From NCBI GenBank assembly GCA_018223375.1, contig JAGTTS010000005.1, forward strand, positions 189,001 to 253,000: a DNA stretch of 64,000 nucleotides, in the 5' to 3' direction. Position 1 is the stretch's first letter. The number at the start of each line of letters is the position of its first letter. A model generated the notes under the pieces. The model was not told where the DNA came from. It was given only the letters and a program-made list of their open reading frames with translations, and ran no database searches. Shown here one piece after another: positions 1 to 7,830 of the stretch. Source of the DNA: Clostridiaceae bacterium Marseille-Q3526. GTDB lineage: Bacteria; Bacillota; Clostridia; Lachnospirales; Lachnospiraceae. A program made the position numbers and the translations under genes.

Positions 1-1
1 C

Positions 2-262
2 GCCGCCAACGCGGTGCTTTTACAGCCGCTGGAGGAGAACATCACGGCAGTGGGCATTCCGGCCCGCCCGGTTAAGAAGGACGGCGTGAAGATCCAGAAG
101 AAAGAAAAAGTGGTTCTGGGAGAGCACGACAGAAAGCTGGTAGAGCAGATTGAGGCTTTAAAGGGCGAGATCAAGCAGCTGAAGCGGGAGCTGCGCCGGA
201 TGGAGCGGGAGCTGGACGAAAAAGACAAAGGCGAGAAAAAGGATGGTAAAATTGCAGGATAA
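2..262 (+). CDS. cysE: Serine O-acetyltransferase, C-terminal part (partial at window edge)
   Basis: The reading frame is already open at the first base of the window, so only the last ~86 residues are present. They read AANAVLLQPLEENITAVGIP then ARPV, which is the end of the left-handed beta-helix of CysE-type acetyltransferases (acetyl-CoA plus L-serine to O-acetylserine, the first committed step of cysteine synthesis). A charged, probably coiled-coil tail of about 50 Lys/Glu-rich residues follows. The stop overlaps the next gene's ATG by 20 bases, so the two are probably co-transcribed. The main alternative is another hexapeptide-repeat acyltransferase; the catalytic part lies outside the window. 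Confidence 0.72.
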   Translation, partial: AANAVLLQPLEENITAVGIPARPVKKDGVKIQKKEKVVLGEHDRKLVEQIEALKGEIKQLKRELRRMERELDEKDKGEKKDGKIAG

Positions 263-1115
263 CGAGACAGTAAGAGACAACCAGAAAAAGCCGGCAGACC
301 GGTGCAGAGACATTGAGAAAAGCGTGATTAAGCAGTTCCGCAAGGAAATCTGGCGGCCCTTTGTGAAGGCTCTGAACGAGTACGACATGATTCAGGAGGG
401 CGACAACATTGCAGTCTGCATTTCCGGGGGCAAGGATTCCATGCTGTTAGCCAAGTGCATGCAGGAGATTCTGCGCCACGGAAAGATGGAGTTCGGACTT
501 CATTTTCTGGTGATGGATCCGGGCTATAATCCGGAAAACAGGAAGATGATTGAGGAAAACGCAAAGATTATGGGAATTCCCATTACTGTGTTTGAATCGG
601 ATATCTTCAACGTGGTAGTGGACGTGGATCAGTCGCCCTGCTACCTGTGCGCCAGAATGCGCCGGGGCCATCTCTATGCCAACGCAAAGCGGCTGGGATG
701 CAATAAGATTGCCCTGGGCCACCATTTTGACGATGTCATCGAGACGATTCTCATGAGCATGCTCTACGGGGCCCAGGTAAATACCATGATGCCGAAGCTC
801 CACAGCACCAATTTTGAGGGCATGGAGCTGATCCGTCCTCTGTATCTGGTGAAGGAGGCGGATATCGAGGCGTGGCGTGATTTCAACAATCTTCGGTTTC
901 TCCAGTGCGCCTGCCGGTTTACGGAGGCCATTTCCAGGGAAGAGGAGGCCCACATGTCGAAGCGCCAGGAGATGAAGGAGCTGATTGCGAAATTCAGGAC
1001 CATCAATCCTCACATCGAGACGAATATTTTCAAGAGCGTGGAAAACGTCAATCTGGACGCCTGCATCGGATATGTGAAGGGAAAAGAACGCCATCATTTT
1101 CTGGAAGAGTATTAA
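243..1115 (+). CDS. TtcA-like tRNA 2-thiocytidine biosynthesis / PP-loop ATPase
   Basis: A 290-residue cytoplasmic PP-loop ATPase. The pyrophosphate loop SGGKDS is at residues 61-66. The CYLC pair (133-136) and a later Cys in QCAC (222-224) match the three Fe-S ligands of TtcA, which thiolates C32 of some tRNAs using an ATP-activated base and a 4Fe-4S cluster. The GHHFDDVIET motif (159-168) is also typical. The ATG at 243 has an AAAGG-type ribosome binding site inside the end of cysE. Many Firmicutes carry TtcA paralogues of unproven substrate, so the family is secure but the exact tRNA target is inferred. No cysteine desulfurase gene lies next to it. Confidence 0.85.
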   Translation: MVKLQDNETVRDNQKKPADRCRDIEKSVIKQFRKEIWRPFVKALNEYDMIQEGDNIAVCISGGKDSMLLAKCMQEILRHGKMEFGLHFLVMDPGYNPENRKMIEENAKIMGIPITVFESDIFNVVVDVDQSPCYLCARMRRGHLYANAKRLGCNKIALGHHFDDVIETILMSMLYGAQVNTMMPKLHSTNFEGMELIRPLYLVKEADIEAWRDFNNLRFLQCACRFTEAISREEEAHMSKRQEMKELIAKFRTINPHIETNIFKSVENVNLDACIGYVKGKERHHFLEEY

Positions 1116-1149
1116 CGCCAGTGCACGGGGGAGTGAAAGGGGGGGCGGG

Positions 1150-1647
1150 ATGAAGCAGTGGAGCATGATTCTGATGATTGCCGGGCTTATCTGCATAGCA
1201 GAGGGGTTAGTCCGCCTGAAAAAGCCGGATCTCAGATTTTTTCAGATCAGGCAGACCGAGGAGCTGGAGCCGGAACAGCGCAGAGAGTATATCAGAAAAG
1301 GCGCTGTATCCAGCATCTGTCTGGGAGCGGTCTGCCTGCTGGGGGCCGGTCTGTATGGAAGAATTGGAGATATGAAGGTTTTGATTCTGCTCTTGGGGGG
1401 AATCCTTCTTTTTCTGATTTACTCACTCTGGCTGAATAAAAAGTATCTGGGGAATTTTACTCTGCTGTCAGGAGCAGGAAAGAAGGAGAGAATGCTCTAT
1501 ATCCTTGTAGTTGTGGTTCTCTACGCAGTGATATACTGGGGATTTTATCAGTATGCAGGCCTTCTGAACCACAGCCTGGCCATGTTTCTGATTACGGCGG
1601 GGATTCTCCTTGCCGCTCAGATGATTTTATTCAGAAAGAAAAAATAG
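1150..1647 (+). CDS. Uncharacterised five-helix membrane protein
   Basis: A 165-residue protein I do not recognise. It has about five hydrophobic segments, roughly at residues 4-22, 51-70, 77-95, 111-131 and 141-159, with a short cytoplasmic-looking Lys tail (FRKKK). No catalytic motif is visible. It starts 34 bases after the TtcA-like gene, with GGGGGCGGG just before ATG 1150, and ends before a strong hairpin, so it is probably the last gene of the cysE/ttcA-like unit. The function is unknown. The gene itself is well supported by codon use and position. Confidence 0.7.
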   Translation: MKQWSMILMIAGLICIAEGLVRLKKPDLRFFQIRQTEELEPEQRREYIRKGAVSSICLGAVCLLGAGLYGRIGDMKVLILLLGGILLFLIYSLWLNKKYLGNFTLLSGAGKKERMLYILVVVVLYAVIYWGFYQYAGLLNHSLAMFLITAGILLAAQMILFRKKK

Positions 1648-1686
1648 GCGGCCGCGCCCGCTGCCGCCAAAATACAGAACGCGCCG

Positions 1687-1731
1687 AAAAGGCGGGATAT
1701 GCCCATGTGAGCAGGGCATATCCCGCCTTTT
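1687..1731. terminator. Strong hairpin terminator, bidirectional
   Basis: A perfect 18-bp inverted repeat (AAAAGGCGGGATATGCCC, loop 1705-1713, then its complement) ends in TTTT. It lies 40 bases after the membrane-protein gene, where the first operon should end. The A-rich 5' side lets it work on either strand. Confidence 0.8.
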
Positions 1732-1842
1732 CCATGCATAGACTTTCACAAAGCGCCGGCGGAAGGGGAGATAGGTTCTGCCGGCGGCCCGGCAAAGAAG
1801 AACGGGCGGAGTCTGTATCAAATGGAAAGGCGTGGTGGCAAA

Positions 1843-3402
1843 ATGATGGAGCTGATGAAAAATAACATTCACATGAACCGGCAGAAGGGAACCGCAGTGT
1901 CCCAGATTACCCTTGACGACGATTTTATTGTCCCTGATACGATGGACGACGTATCTGCCGTACTGCTGGGAAACGGAGATATTCAGATTGAGTCCTCCAG
2001 AGCCCAGGGAGACCGGGTGCTGATCCGGGGAAAGCTTTCTTTTGCGGTTTTATACAGGAGGGAATCGGGCGGCCTCCAGTCTCTGAAGGGGGAAATTCCT
2101 TTTGAGGAGACGGTGAACGTGCCGGAGCTGGAGGAGAAGGACAGCTTTCAGGTCTCCTGGAACCTGGAGGATTTGAACACGGGAATGATCAATTCCAGGA
2201 AGCTGAATATCAAGGCGGTGGTGATGCTGGAGGTGCGGGTGGAGAGCCTGTACGACGCGGAGGCGGCTGTGGACGTGAAGACAGACGACGGCAGGGTGGA
2301 AATCCAGCGAAGGGACATTGACGTGGCCGCCATTGCCGTCAGGAGAAAGGATACCTACCGGATTCGGGAGGAGCTGTCCCTGTCAGCCAACAAGCCGAAT
2401 ATGGAGACGATTCTGTGGAGAGAAATGAAGCTGCGCGGCGTTTCCTGCAGCCCGGTTCAGGGGGCGGTTCATCTGGAGGGAGAGCTTTTAATCTTCGTCA
2501 TCTACAGCGGGGAGGGGGAGCATACGCCGGTTCAGTGGGTGGAGGAAAGCATCCCGTTTTCCGGAGAGGTAGAGCTTTCTGAGGCAGAGGAGAGCATGAT
2601 CCCGTTTGTGCCGGTGCGCCTGCTTCATCAGGAGATTGAAATGAAGCCGGACAGCGACGGGGAGATGCGGGTGCTTCTGGCAGACGCGGTTCTTGAACTG
2701 GATATGAAGCTCTACGAGGAGCAGCATGTGGAGCTTTTAAGCGATATGTATTCCACGGGATGCGAGCTGGTTCTGGACACAGGAACAGCCTGTTTTGACC
2801 GGCTTTTGACAAAGAATATCTGCAAATGCAAGACAGCTGAAAAGCTTAATCTGCGCCAGCCGGAGCGGATTCTTCAGATCTGCCACAGCACAGGAGAGGT
2901 AAAGCTGGATGCGGCGGAGCCGAAGGAGGACGGACTTCATCTGGAAGGAGTTCTGGAGGTGGGCCTTCTCTACCTGACGGACGACGACGCGGCTCCTGTA
3001 GGCTACGCGGAGGAGATGGTTCCCTTCCGCTGCACGGCGGAGGCAAGCGGAATGGACGAAAACAGCGTCTATCAGTTGAATATGGGGCTGGAACAGCTGA
3101 CGGCGGTGATGCTGGGGTCGGAGAGCGTGGAGGTGAAGGCTGTGATCACAGCGGATCTTCTGGCTCTTCAGCCGGTGTGCGAGCAGGTGATTACGGGGGC
3201 CAGGACAGAGCCTCTGGATCTGAAGAAGCTTCAGGAAATGCCCGGTATTGTGGGCTACATTGTGCAGCCTGGGGATTCTTTGTGGAAAATTGCAAAAAAA
3301 TTTCACACTACTGTGGATCATGTGATGGAGGCCAACGGCCTGGAGCGGGGGGAGGCCCGTCCAGGGGAGCGGCTGGTACTGGTGAAGGAGATTTCCCAGT
3401 GA
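1843..3402 (+). CDS. SPOCS (DUF3794) domain protein with C-terminal LysM
   Basis: About 519 residues. The N-terminus MMELMKNNIHMNRQ followed by TLDDDFIVPD is the usual opening of the DUF3794/SPOCS family. SPOCS-like beta-rich repeats fill most of the chain, and a LysM module occupies the last ~45 residues (YIVQPGDSLWKIAKKFHTT). SPOCS-LysM proteins in spore-forming clostridia are associated with spore coat or cortex assembly, the LysM binding peptidoglycan. I chose ATG 1843 over the in-frame ATG 1822 because homologues begin at MEL and because purine-rich sequence (GGTGG) precedes 1843. There is no signal peptide, as expected for a mother-cell protein. Gaps on both sides suggest a single-gene unit. 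Confidence 0.82.
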   Translation: MMELMKNNIHMNRQKGTAVSQITLDDDFIVPDTMDDVSAVLLGNGDIQIESSRAQGDRVLIRGKLSFAVLYRRESGGLQSLKGEIPFEETVNVPELEEKDSFQVSWNLEDLNTGMINSRKLNIKAVVMLEVRVESLYDAEAAVDVKTDDGRVEIQRRDIDVAAIAVRRKDTYRIREELSLSANKPNMETILWREMKLRGVSCSPVQGAVHLEGELLIFVIYSGEGEHTPVQWVEESIPFSGEVELSEAEESMIPFVPVRLLHQEIEMKPDSDGEMRVLLADAVLELDMKLYEEQHVELLSDMYSTGCELVLDTGTACFDRLLTKNICKCKTAEKLNLRQPERILQICHSTGEVKLDAAEPKEDGLHLEGVLEVGLLYLTDDDAAPVGYAEEMVPFRCTAEASGMDENSVYQLNMGLEQLTAVMLGSESVEVKAVITADLLALQPVCEQVITGARTEPLDLKKLQEMPGIVGYIVQPGDSLWKIAKKFHTTVDHVMEANGLERGEARPGERLVLVKEISQ

Positions 3403-3461
3403 GAAGACGGCGCCAGGCAGGATAGGCAGAGATTTTCACACTGGGCGGCGCCAGAAATCAT

Positions 3462-3490
3462 TTGAAAGCGGACGGTGAAAGCCGTATAAT
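3462..3490 (+). promoter_or_regulatory. Sigma-A promoter for the OLD-family gene
   Basis: TTGAAA (3462-3467), a 17-base spacer and a perfect TATAAT (3485-3490). The -10 box ends 33 bases before the GTG start at 3524, and AGGAGGGG precedes the start. Confidence 0.7.
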
Positions 3491-3523
3491 AAAGGGAACA
3501 AAAGAGGGGAAGGAGGGGCTGCC

Positions 3524-5380
3524 GTGAGGTTTACGCGCATTCGGATTAAGAACTTTAAATCCATCCGGGACATGGAGCTGTCGGACATTGACAGCGCCCT
3601 GATCCTGGTGGGGAAGAACAATACAGGCAAGACTTCTGTGCTGGACGCCGTCCGTCTGATGACAGGGGGACGGGAGGTTCTGGACGGAGATTTTGACGAG
3701 AGCGGACAGAATATCGAGATTGAGACGGAGCTTAAAATTGAGGAGGAGGACCTGCTTTTGTTTCACAGCCAGGCTGTGGTCAGCGCCTACCGCCGGTTTG
3801 AGATCTGGAAACGTGATTTTGAGAAGAAGCTGCCCTCCTTCCAGAATGGAATTCTCTCCTTTACCTTTCTCGTAAACCGGGAGGGAAGAAAGAGGTTTTT
3901 TGACGGCTTCAGGAAGCACAATCCCTACATAGCCCAGGTGATTCCAAAGCTCCACTACATTGATACGGAGCGGGAGCTGAACGCTTTTCAGAGCGATCTG
4001 TTCCTTCTGGGGGACAGCCGTCTGATGAATCAGATGAGAAACGGGGCCTGCCTGTTTGATTCCGGGCGGGCCTGCTCCCATTGCTTTCAGTGTATCGGCC
4101 TGATTAACCAAAAAAAGCCGGAGGAGTTAAACGCCCTGGAGGCCCAGAAGCTGTTTGAGTACAAGCTCTATCAGTTGAATCTGGGCAGGGTGGCAGAGCG
4201 GATCAATGAAAATTTCGAGAAAAACGGCGGTTTCGATGAAATCCGCTACCGGCTTCAGGGAAATCTCACCGAGCTGTTTTCTGTCCAGGCGGAGCTTTAC
4301 AGCAAGGAGAGAGGAACGGTCAGCCCTGTCTCCCAGATGAGCCGCGGCATGCGGTGCATCTATATGCTGTCTCTTCTGGAAACCTACGTGGAGGAGGAGA
4401 GCCAGCTGCCCAGCATTATTGTGGTGGAATACCCGGAATTATTCCTGCACCCCAGACTCCAGAAGACGGCCAGCGAGATTTTGTACCGCCTGTCTAAGAA
4501 GAATCAGGTGATTTTCAGCACGCATTCGCCCCAGCTGCTTTTAAATTTCACCTCCAGGCAGATCCGCCAGGTGGTGCTTGATGAGGAATTCTCTTCTGTC
4601 GTCCGCAGCCAGGTGGACATTGGAGAAATTTTAGACGATCTGGGCTACGGGGCCGGGGACGCCATGAACGTGGACTTCGTGTTTATAGTGGAGGGCAGGC
4701 AGGACAAGAGCCGCCTTCCCCTGCTGCTTAAAAAATATTATTCCGAAGTGTATAAAGAGGACGGAAGCCTGTCCAGAGTCTCCATTATTACCACCAACAG
4801 CTGCACCAATATCAAGACCTACGCCAACTTAAAGTACATGAACCAGGTGCATTTTAAGGATCAGTTTCTCATGATCCGGGACGGAGACGGAAAGGACAGG
4901 GGAGAGCTGAAAAGGCAGCTGTGCCGGTACTATGAGGAGCAGGGAAAGCGCGATGTGGATCACCTGCCCAGGGTGACGGAGAAAAACGTGCTGATCCTGA
5001 GGTATTATTCCTTTGAAAATTATTTCCTGAATCCTGAAATTATGACAAAGCTGTCCGTTGTTCCGTCAGAGGAGGTGTTCTATGATATTTTGTATGAAAA
5101 GTGGAGAGAATATCTGTGCCGCCTGACGTCGGGGAAGAAGTTTAAGGCGGCCCTGGGACGGGATTTAAAATCTCCGGAGGATCTGAAAGAACATATGGCT
5201 CTGTTCAAGATTCATCTGCGGGGCCATAACCTGTTCGACATCTTTTACGGCAGGTACAAAAAGCAGGAGACGGAGCTTTTAAGCCGGTATATCGACCTGG
5301 CTCCCAGGGAGGATTTCGCGGATATTCTGGACTCCATTGACCAGTTCCTGTATTTTGACAGCAGAAAAAAGAAGAATTAA
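3524..5380 (+). CDS. OLD-family ATP-dependent nuclease (AAA ATPase plus TOPRIM)
   Basis: A 618-residue protein that starts at GTG 3524 behind AGGAGGGG. The ATPase half has Walker A GKNNTGKTS (about 31-39), an SRGMR signature-like segment (about 273-277), Walker B IIVVEYPELFLHP (298-310) and STHSP (332-336). The C-terminal half carries a TOPRIM fold: FIVEGRQDKS with Glu390, and DGDGKD with Asp453 and Asp455, the usual metal ligands. OLD proteins couple ATP binding to DNA cleavage, and some work in phage defence. No GajB/UvrD-like partner lies beside it, so this is a stand-alone class. Unusually, Cys176, Cys184, Cys187 and Cys190 form a compact CX7CX2CX2C cluster inside the ATPase half. Confidence 0.82.
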   Translation: MRFTRIRIKNFKSIRDMELSDIDSALILVGKNNTGKTSVLDAVRLMTGGREVLDGDFDESGQNIEIETELKIEEEDLLLFHSQAVVSAYRRFEIWKRDFEKKLPSFQNGILSFTFLVNREGRKRFFDGFRKHNPYIAQVIPKLHYIDTERELNAFQSDLFLLGDSRLMNQMRNGACLFDSGRACSHCFQCIGLINQKKPEELNALEAQKLFEYKLYQLNLGRVAERINENFEKNGGFDEIRYRLQGNLTELFSVQAELYSKERGTVSPVSQMSRGMRCIYMLSLLETYVEEESQLPSIIVVEYPELFLHPRLQKTASEILYRLSKKNQVIFSTHSPQLLLNFTSRQIRQVVLDEEFSSVVRSQVDIGEILDDLGYGAGDAMNVDFVFIVEGRQDKSRLPLLLKKYYSEVYKEDGSLSRVSIITTNSCTNIKTYANLKYMNQVHFKDQFLMIRDGDGKDRGELKRQLCRYYEEQGKRDVDHLPRVTEKNVLILRYYSFENYFLNPEIMTKLSVVPSEEVFYDILYEKWREYLCRLTSGKKFKAALGRDLKSPEDLKEHMALFKIHLRGHNLFDIFYGRYKKQETELLSRYIDLAPREDFADILDSIDQFLYFDSRKKKN

Positions 5381-5399
5381 AAAAATCTGGGGATGAAAG

Positions 5400-5427
5400 T
5401 TGCATTTCGGGAGAAAATTCATATAAT
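5400..5427 (+). promoter_or_regulatory. Probable sigma-A promoter for the GIY-YIG/YaaA gene
   Basis: TTGCAT (5400-5405), a 16-base spacer and TATAAT (5422-5427), just after the OLD gene. The transcript leader to the ATG at 5609 would be about 175 bases. I see no clear riboswitch in it. Confidence 0.5.
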
Positions 5428-5608
5428 AGAGTATGACTGGAAGGGCAGCGCTTTTCCGGGAGGCCGGAAGGCACGTCCGCATCTGGCCGATGCTTTAAAT
5501 AGATACGGGGTTTCAGGCTCTGTCTGTTTTAAGGCTCCGGGCGGCAGCAGCATGACTGCGCAGGGTGCAGCTGCCGTTTACATAGCCCGGACAGGAGGTG
5601 CGAGGCAG

Positions 5609-6640
5609 ATGAATTACACATATCTTCTGCGCTGCTGCGACGGCACGCTCTACTGCGGGTGGACAAACTGTCTGGAGAAGAGAGTTGCCGCCCACAACAG
5701 CGGGAAGGGTGCGAAGTACACGAGAGCCAGGAGGCCGGTGGCCCTGGCTTATTTTGAGGAATATTCTACCAGAGGCGAGGCCATGAGGCGGGAGGCAGCC
5801 ATCAAGAGGCTGTCCAGAGCCCAGAAGGAGGCCCTGGTGGAGGAATTTAACTGCAAAAGAGGGAGAAGAGAAGCTGTGGCTATGAAGCTGATTGTATCGC
5901 CTGCCAAGCGGATGCAGGTGAAATGCGACGATATGCCCTGGAGGGCCGCGCCGGTATTCCAGAAGGAGGCCGGAGAGCTTTTGCGGACTCTTCAGGGCTT
6001 TTCTGAGGCAGAATTAAAGGCGCTTTTTAAGGCCAACGACGCCATTACCCATGAAAATTATCTCAGGTATCAGACGATGCGGCTGGATCAGGGGCTGACG
6101 CCTGCGGTTCTGGCCTATGTGGGGATTCAGTACCAATATATGGCTCCCCAGATTTTTACGAAGGAACAGTGGGAGTACGTCTGCAGCCATCTGCGGATTT
6201 TAAGCGGCTTTTACGGTGTCCTGCGGGCTGACGACGGGGTGGTTCCCTACCGCCTGGAGATGCAGGCCAGGCTGAAAATAGGTTTACATAAGGACTTGTA
6301 CGGCTGGTGGGGAGATAAGATTTACAGAGAGCTTTCAGAGGGAAGGCCGGCGGTGATTTTAAATCTGGCCTCTAAGGAGTACAGCCGCGCGGTGGAGCCT
6401 TATCTGGCTTCCGGGGACAGATTTGTCACCTGCGTGTTCGGAACCCTGTCGGAGGGAAAGGTCAAGGTGAAGGCCACGGAGGCCAAGATGGCCAGGGGCG
6501 AGATGGTGCGCTTTTTAGCGGAGCGGGGAGCAGAGACGCCGGAGGAGGCGAAGGCGTTTGACAGGATGGGATTTTCCTTCTGTCCGGAGCGGTCCTCAGA
6601 CTGCGAATATGTATTTCTTAAGGAGGCTGAAACGAAATGA
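5609..6640 (+). CDS. GIY-YIG nuclease domain fused to YaaA (peroxide stress protein)
   Basis: One uninterrupted 343-residue frame. Residues 1-~80 are a YhbQ-type GIY-YIG domain (YTYLLRCCDGTLYCGWT, then RVAAHNSGKGAKYTRARRPV and a conserved EAAIK). From residue 92 (MKLIVSPAKRM) the chain is a full YaaA/DUF328 protein, recognisable by LRILSGFYGVLRADDG, PYRLEM and LNLASKEY. E. coli YaaA lowers intracellular iron and limits peroxide damage to DNA. The two are usually separate genes. The start is set by an ideal AGGAGGTG eight bases before ATG 5609; the frame is open upstream to 5393 but that part resembles nothing. An internal start at 5882 has only a weak ribosome binding site, so a fused product is the simpler reading. 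Confidence 0.85.
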   Translation: MNYTYLLRCCDGTLYCGWTNCLEKRVAAHNSGKGAKYTRARRPVALAYFEEYSTRGEAMRREAAIKRLSRAQKEALVEEFNCKRGRREAVAMKLIVSPAKRMQVKCDDMPWRAAPVFQKEAGELLRTLQGFSEAELKALFKANDAITHENYLRYQTMRLDQGLTPAVLAYVGIQYQYMAPQIFTKEQWEYVCSHLRILSGFYGVLRADDGVVPYRLEMQARLKIGLHKDLYGWWGDKIYRELSEGRPAVILNLASKEYSRAVEPYLASGDRFVTCVFGTLSEGKVKVKATEAKMARGEMVRFLAERGAETPEEAKAFDRMGFSFCPERSSDCEYVFLKEAETK

Positions 6641-7788
6641 TTACGCTGCTGGAACGTATTTTTATCAAGCAGGGAAAGGATGAGAGGAGGGCTTACGGAA
6701 TCCTCTGCGGAACCCTGGGAATTGCCCTGAACCTGCTTTTATTTGCCGGGAAATATCTGGCTGGATTTTTGAGTGGCTCCATCGCCGTTATGGCCGACGC
6801 CTTTAACAACCTGTCGGACGCCGGATCTTCTGTGATTACGCTGCTGGGTTTTCAGTTCGCAGGCCAGGCGGCGGACGAGGAACACCCATTTGGACACGGC
6901 AGAATCGAGTATCTGTCAGGGCTGGCCGTATCCATCGCCATTATCGTCATGGGCGTGGAGCTGGGGCGGTCTTCCATTGAGAAAATCATCCATCCGGAGG
7001 CAGTGGACACAGGAGTCCTCTCCATGGCGATTCTGCTGGCGTCTGTGGCAGTCAAGCTGTATATGAGCTTCTACAATCGGAGAATCGGGGCGAAAATCGA
7101 TTCGGCTGCCATGAAGGCCACGGCGATGGACAGTTTAAGCGACGCTCTGGCCACTTCCATGGTTCTGATCTCCATGCTGATCATGAAGTTTACAGGGGTG
7201 AACGTGGACGGCTGGTGCGGAGTCCTGGTGGCCGTCTTTATCCTGAAAGCCGGTTACGAGGCGGCCAAGGAGACGTTAAATCCGCTTCTGGGACAGGCGC
7301 CGGAGCCGGAGTTTATTGAGGAAATCCAGAACATTGTCCTCTCCAGGCCGGAGATTATCGGAATCCACGACCTGGTTGTCCACGACTATGGCCCTGGCCA
7401 CAGGATGGTTTCCCTTCACGGGGAGGTGGACGGCAGCCAGGATATTTTCGAGCTGCACGACGCCATCGACGGGGTGGAGATGGAGCTGCAGGAGCGTCTG
7501 GGCTGCCAGGCGGTGATACATATGGATCCGGTAAACTTAAAGGATCCGGAGATGAAGGAGAAAAAGGCCATGGTTGAACAGATCGTGAAGGCGGTGGACA
7601 GCCGGCTGACGATTCACGATTTCCGTCTGGTTCACGGAGGCGGAGTGACAAAGCTTCTGTTCGATGTGGTGATGCCCTTTGAAATGAAAATGGGCGAGGA
7701 GGAGCTTAAAAAGCAGGTACAGGATCAGGTGTGCGAAACCATGCCGTGCTGCTGCGCGATTATCCAGATTGATCACTCCTATGTATAG
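6637..7788 (+). CDS. Cation diffusion facilitator (CDF) family transporter
   Basis: A 383-residue membrane transporter whose ATG overlaps the previous stop (ATGA). It has the CDF signature: ADAFNNLSDAGSS in the first helices, HPFGHGRIEYL in the linker and the second metal site AMDSLSDALAT. It exchanges a divalent metal (Zn, Fe, Mn, Co or Cd) for protons. The ~170-residue C-terminal cytoplasmic region is longer than a single CDF dimerisation domain and ends in a CCCAI cluster, so it may hold two regulatory metal-binding subdomains. Co-transcription with YaaA, an iron and peroxide stress protein, hints at iron or manganese efflux, but that is inference. Confidence 0.87.
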   Translation: MITLLERIFIKQGKDERRAYGILCGTLGIALNLLLFAGKYLAGFLSGSIAVMADAFNNLSDAGSSVITLLGFQFAGQAADEEHPFGHGRIEYLSGLAVSIAIIVMGVELGRSSIEKIIHPEAVDTGVLSMAILLASVAVKLYMSFYNRRIGAKIDSAAMKATAMDSLSDALATSMVLISMLIMKFTGVNVDGWCGVLVAVFILKAGYEAAKETLNPLLGQAPEPEFIEEIQNIVLSRPEIIGIHDLVVHDYGPGHRMVSLHGEVDGSQDIFELHDAIDGVEMELQERLGCQAVIHMDPVNLKDPEMKEKKAMVEQIVKAVDSRLTIHDFRLVHGGGVTKLLFDVVMPFEMKMGEEELKKQVQDQVCETMPCCCAIIQIDHSYV

Positions 7789-7830
7789 GCGCTGCGGTTA
7801 GAGAAAAGGGAAAGGAAACAAAAGAATTTT

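Noticed and set aside
447..1196. 249-codon minus-strand frame
   Set aside because: It lies antisense to the TtcA-like gene, has no ribosome binding site and no recognisable protein; it mirrors the high-GC third positions.
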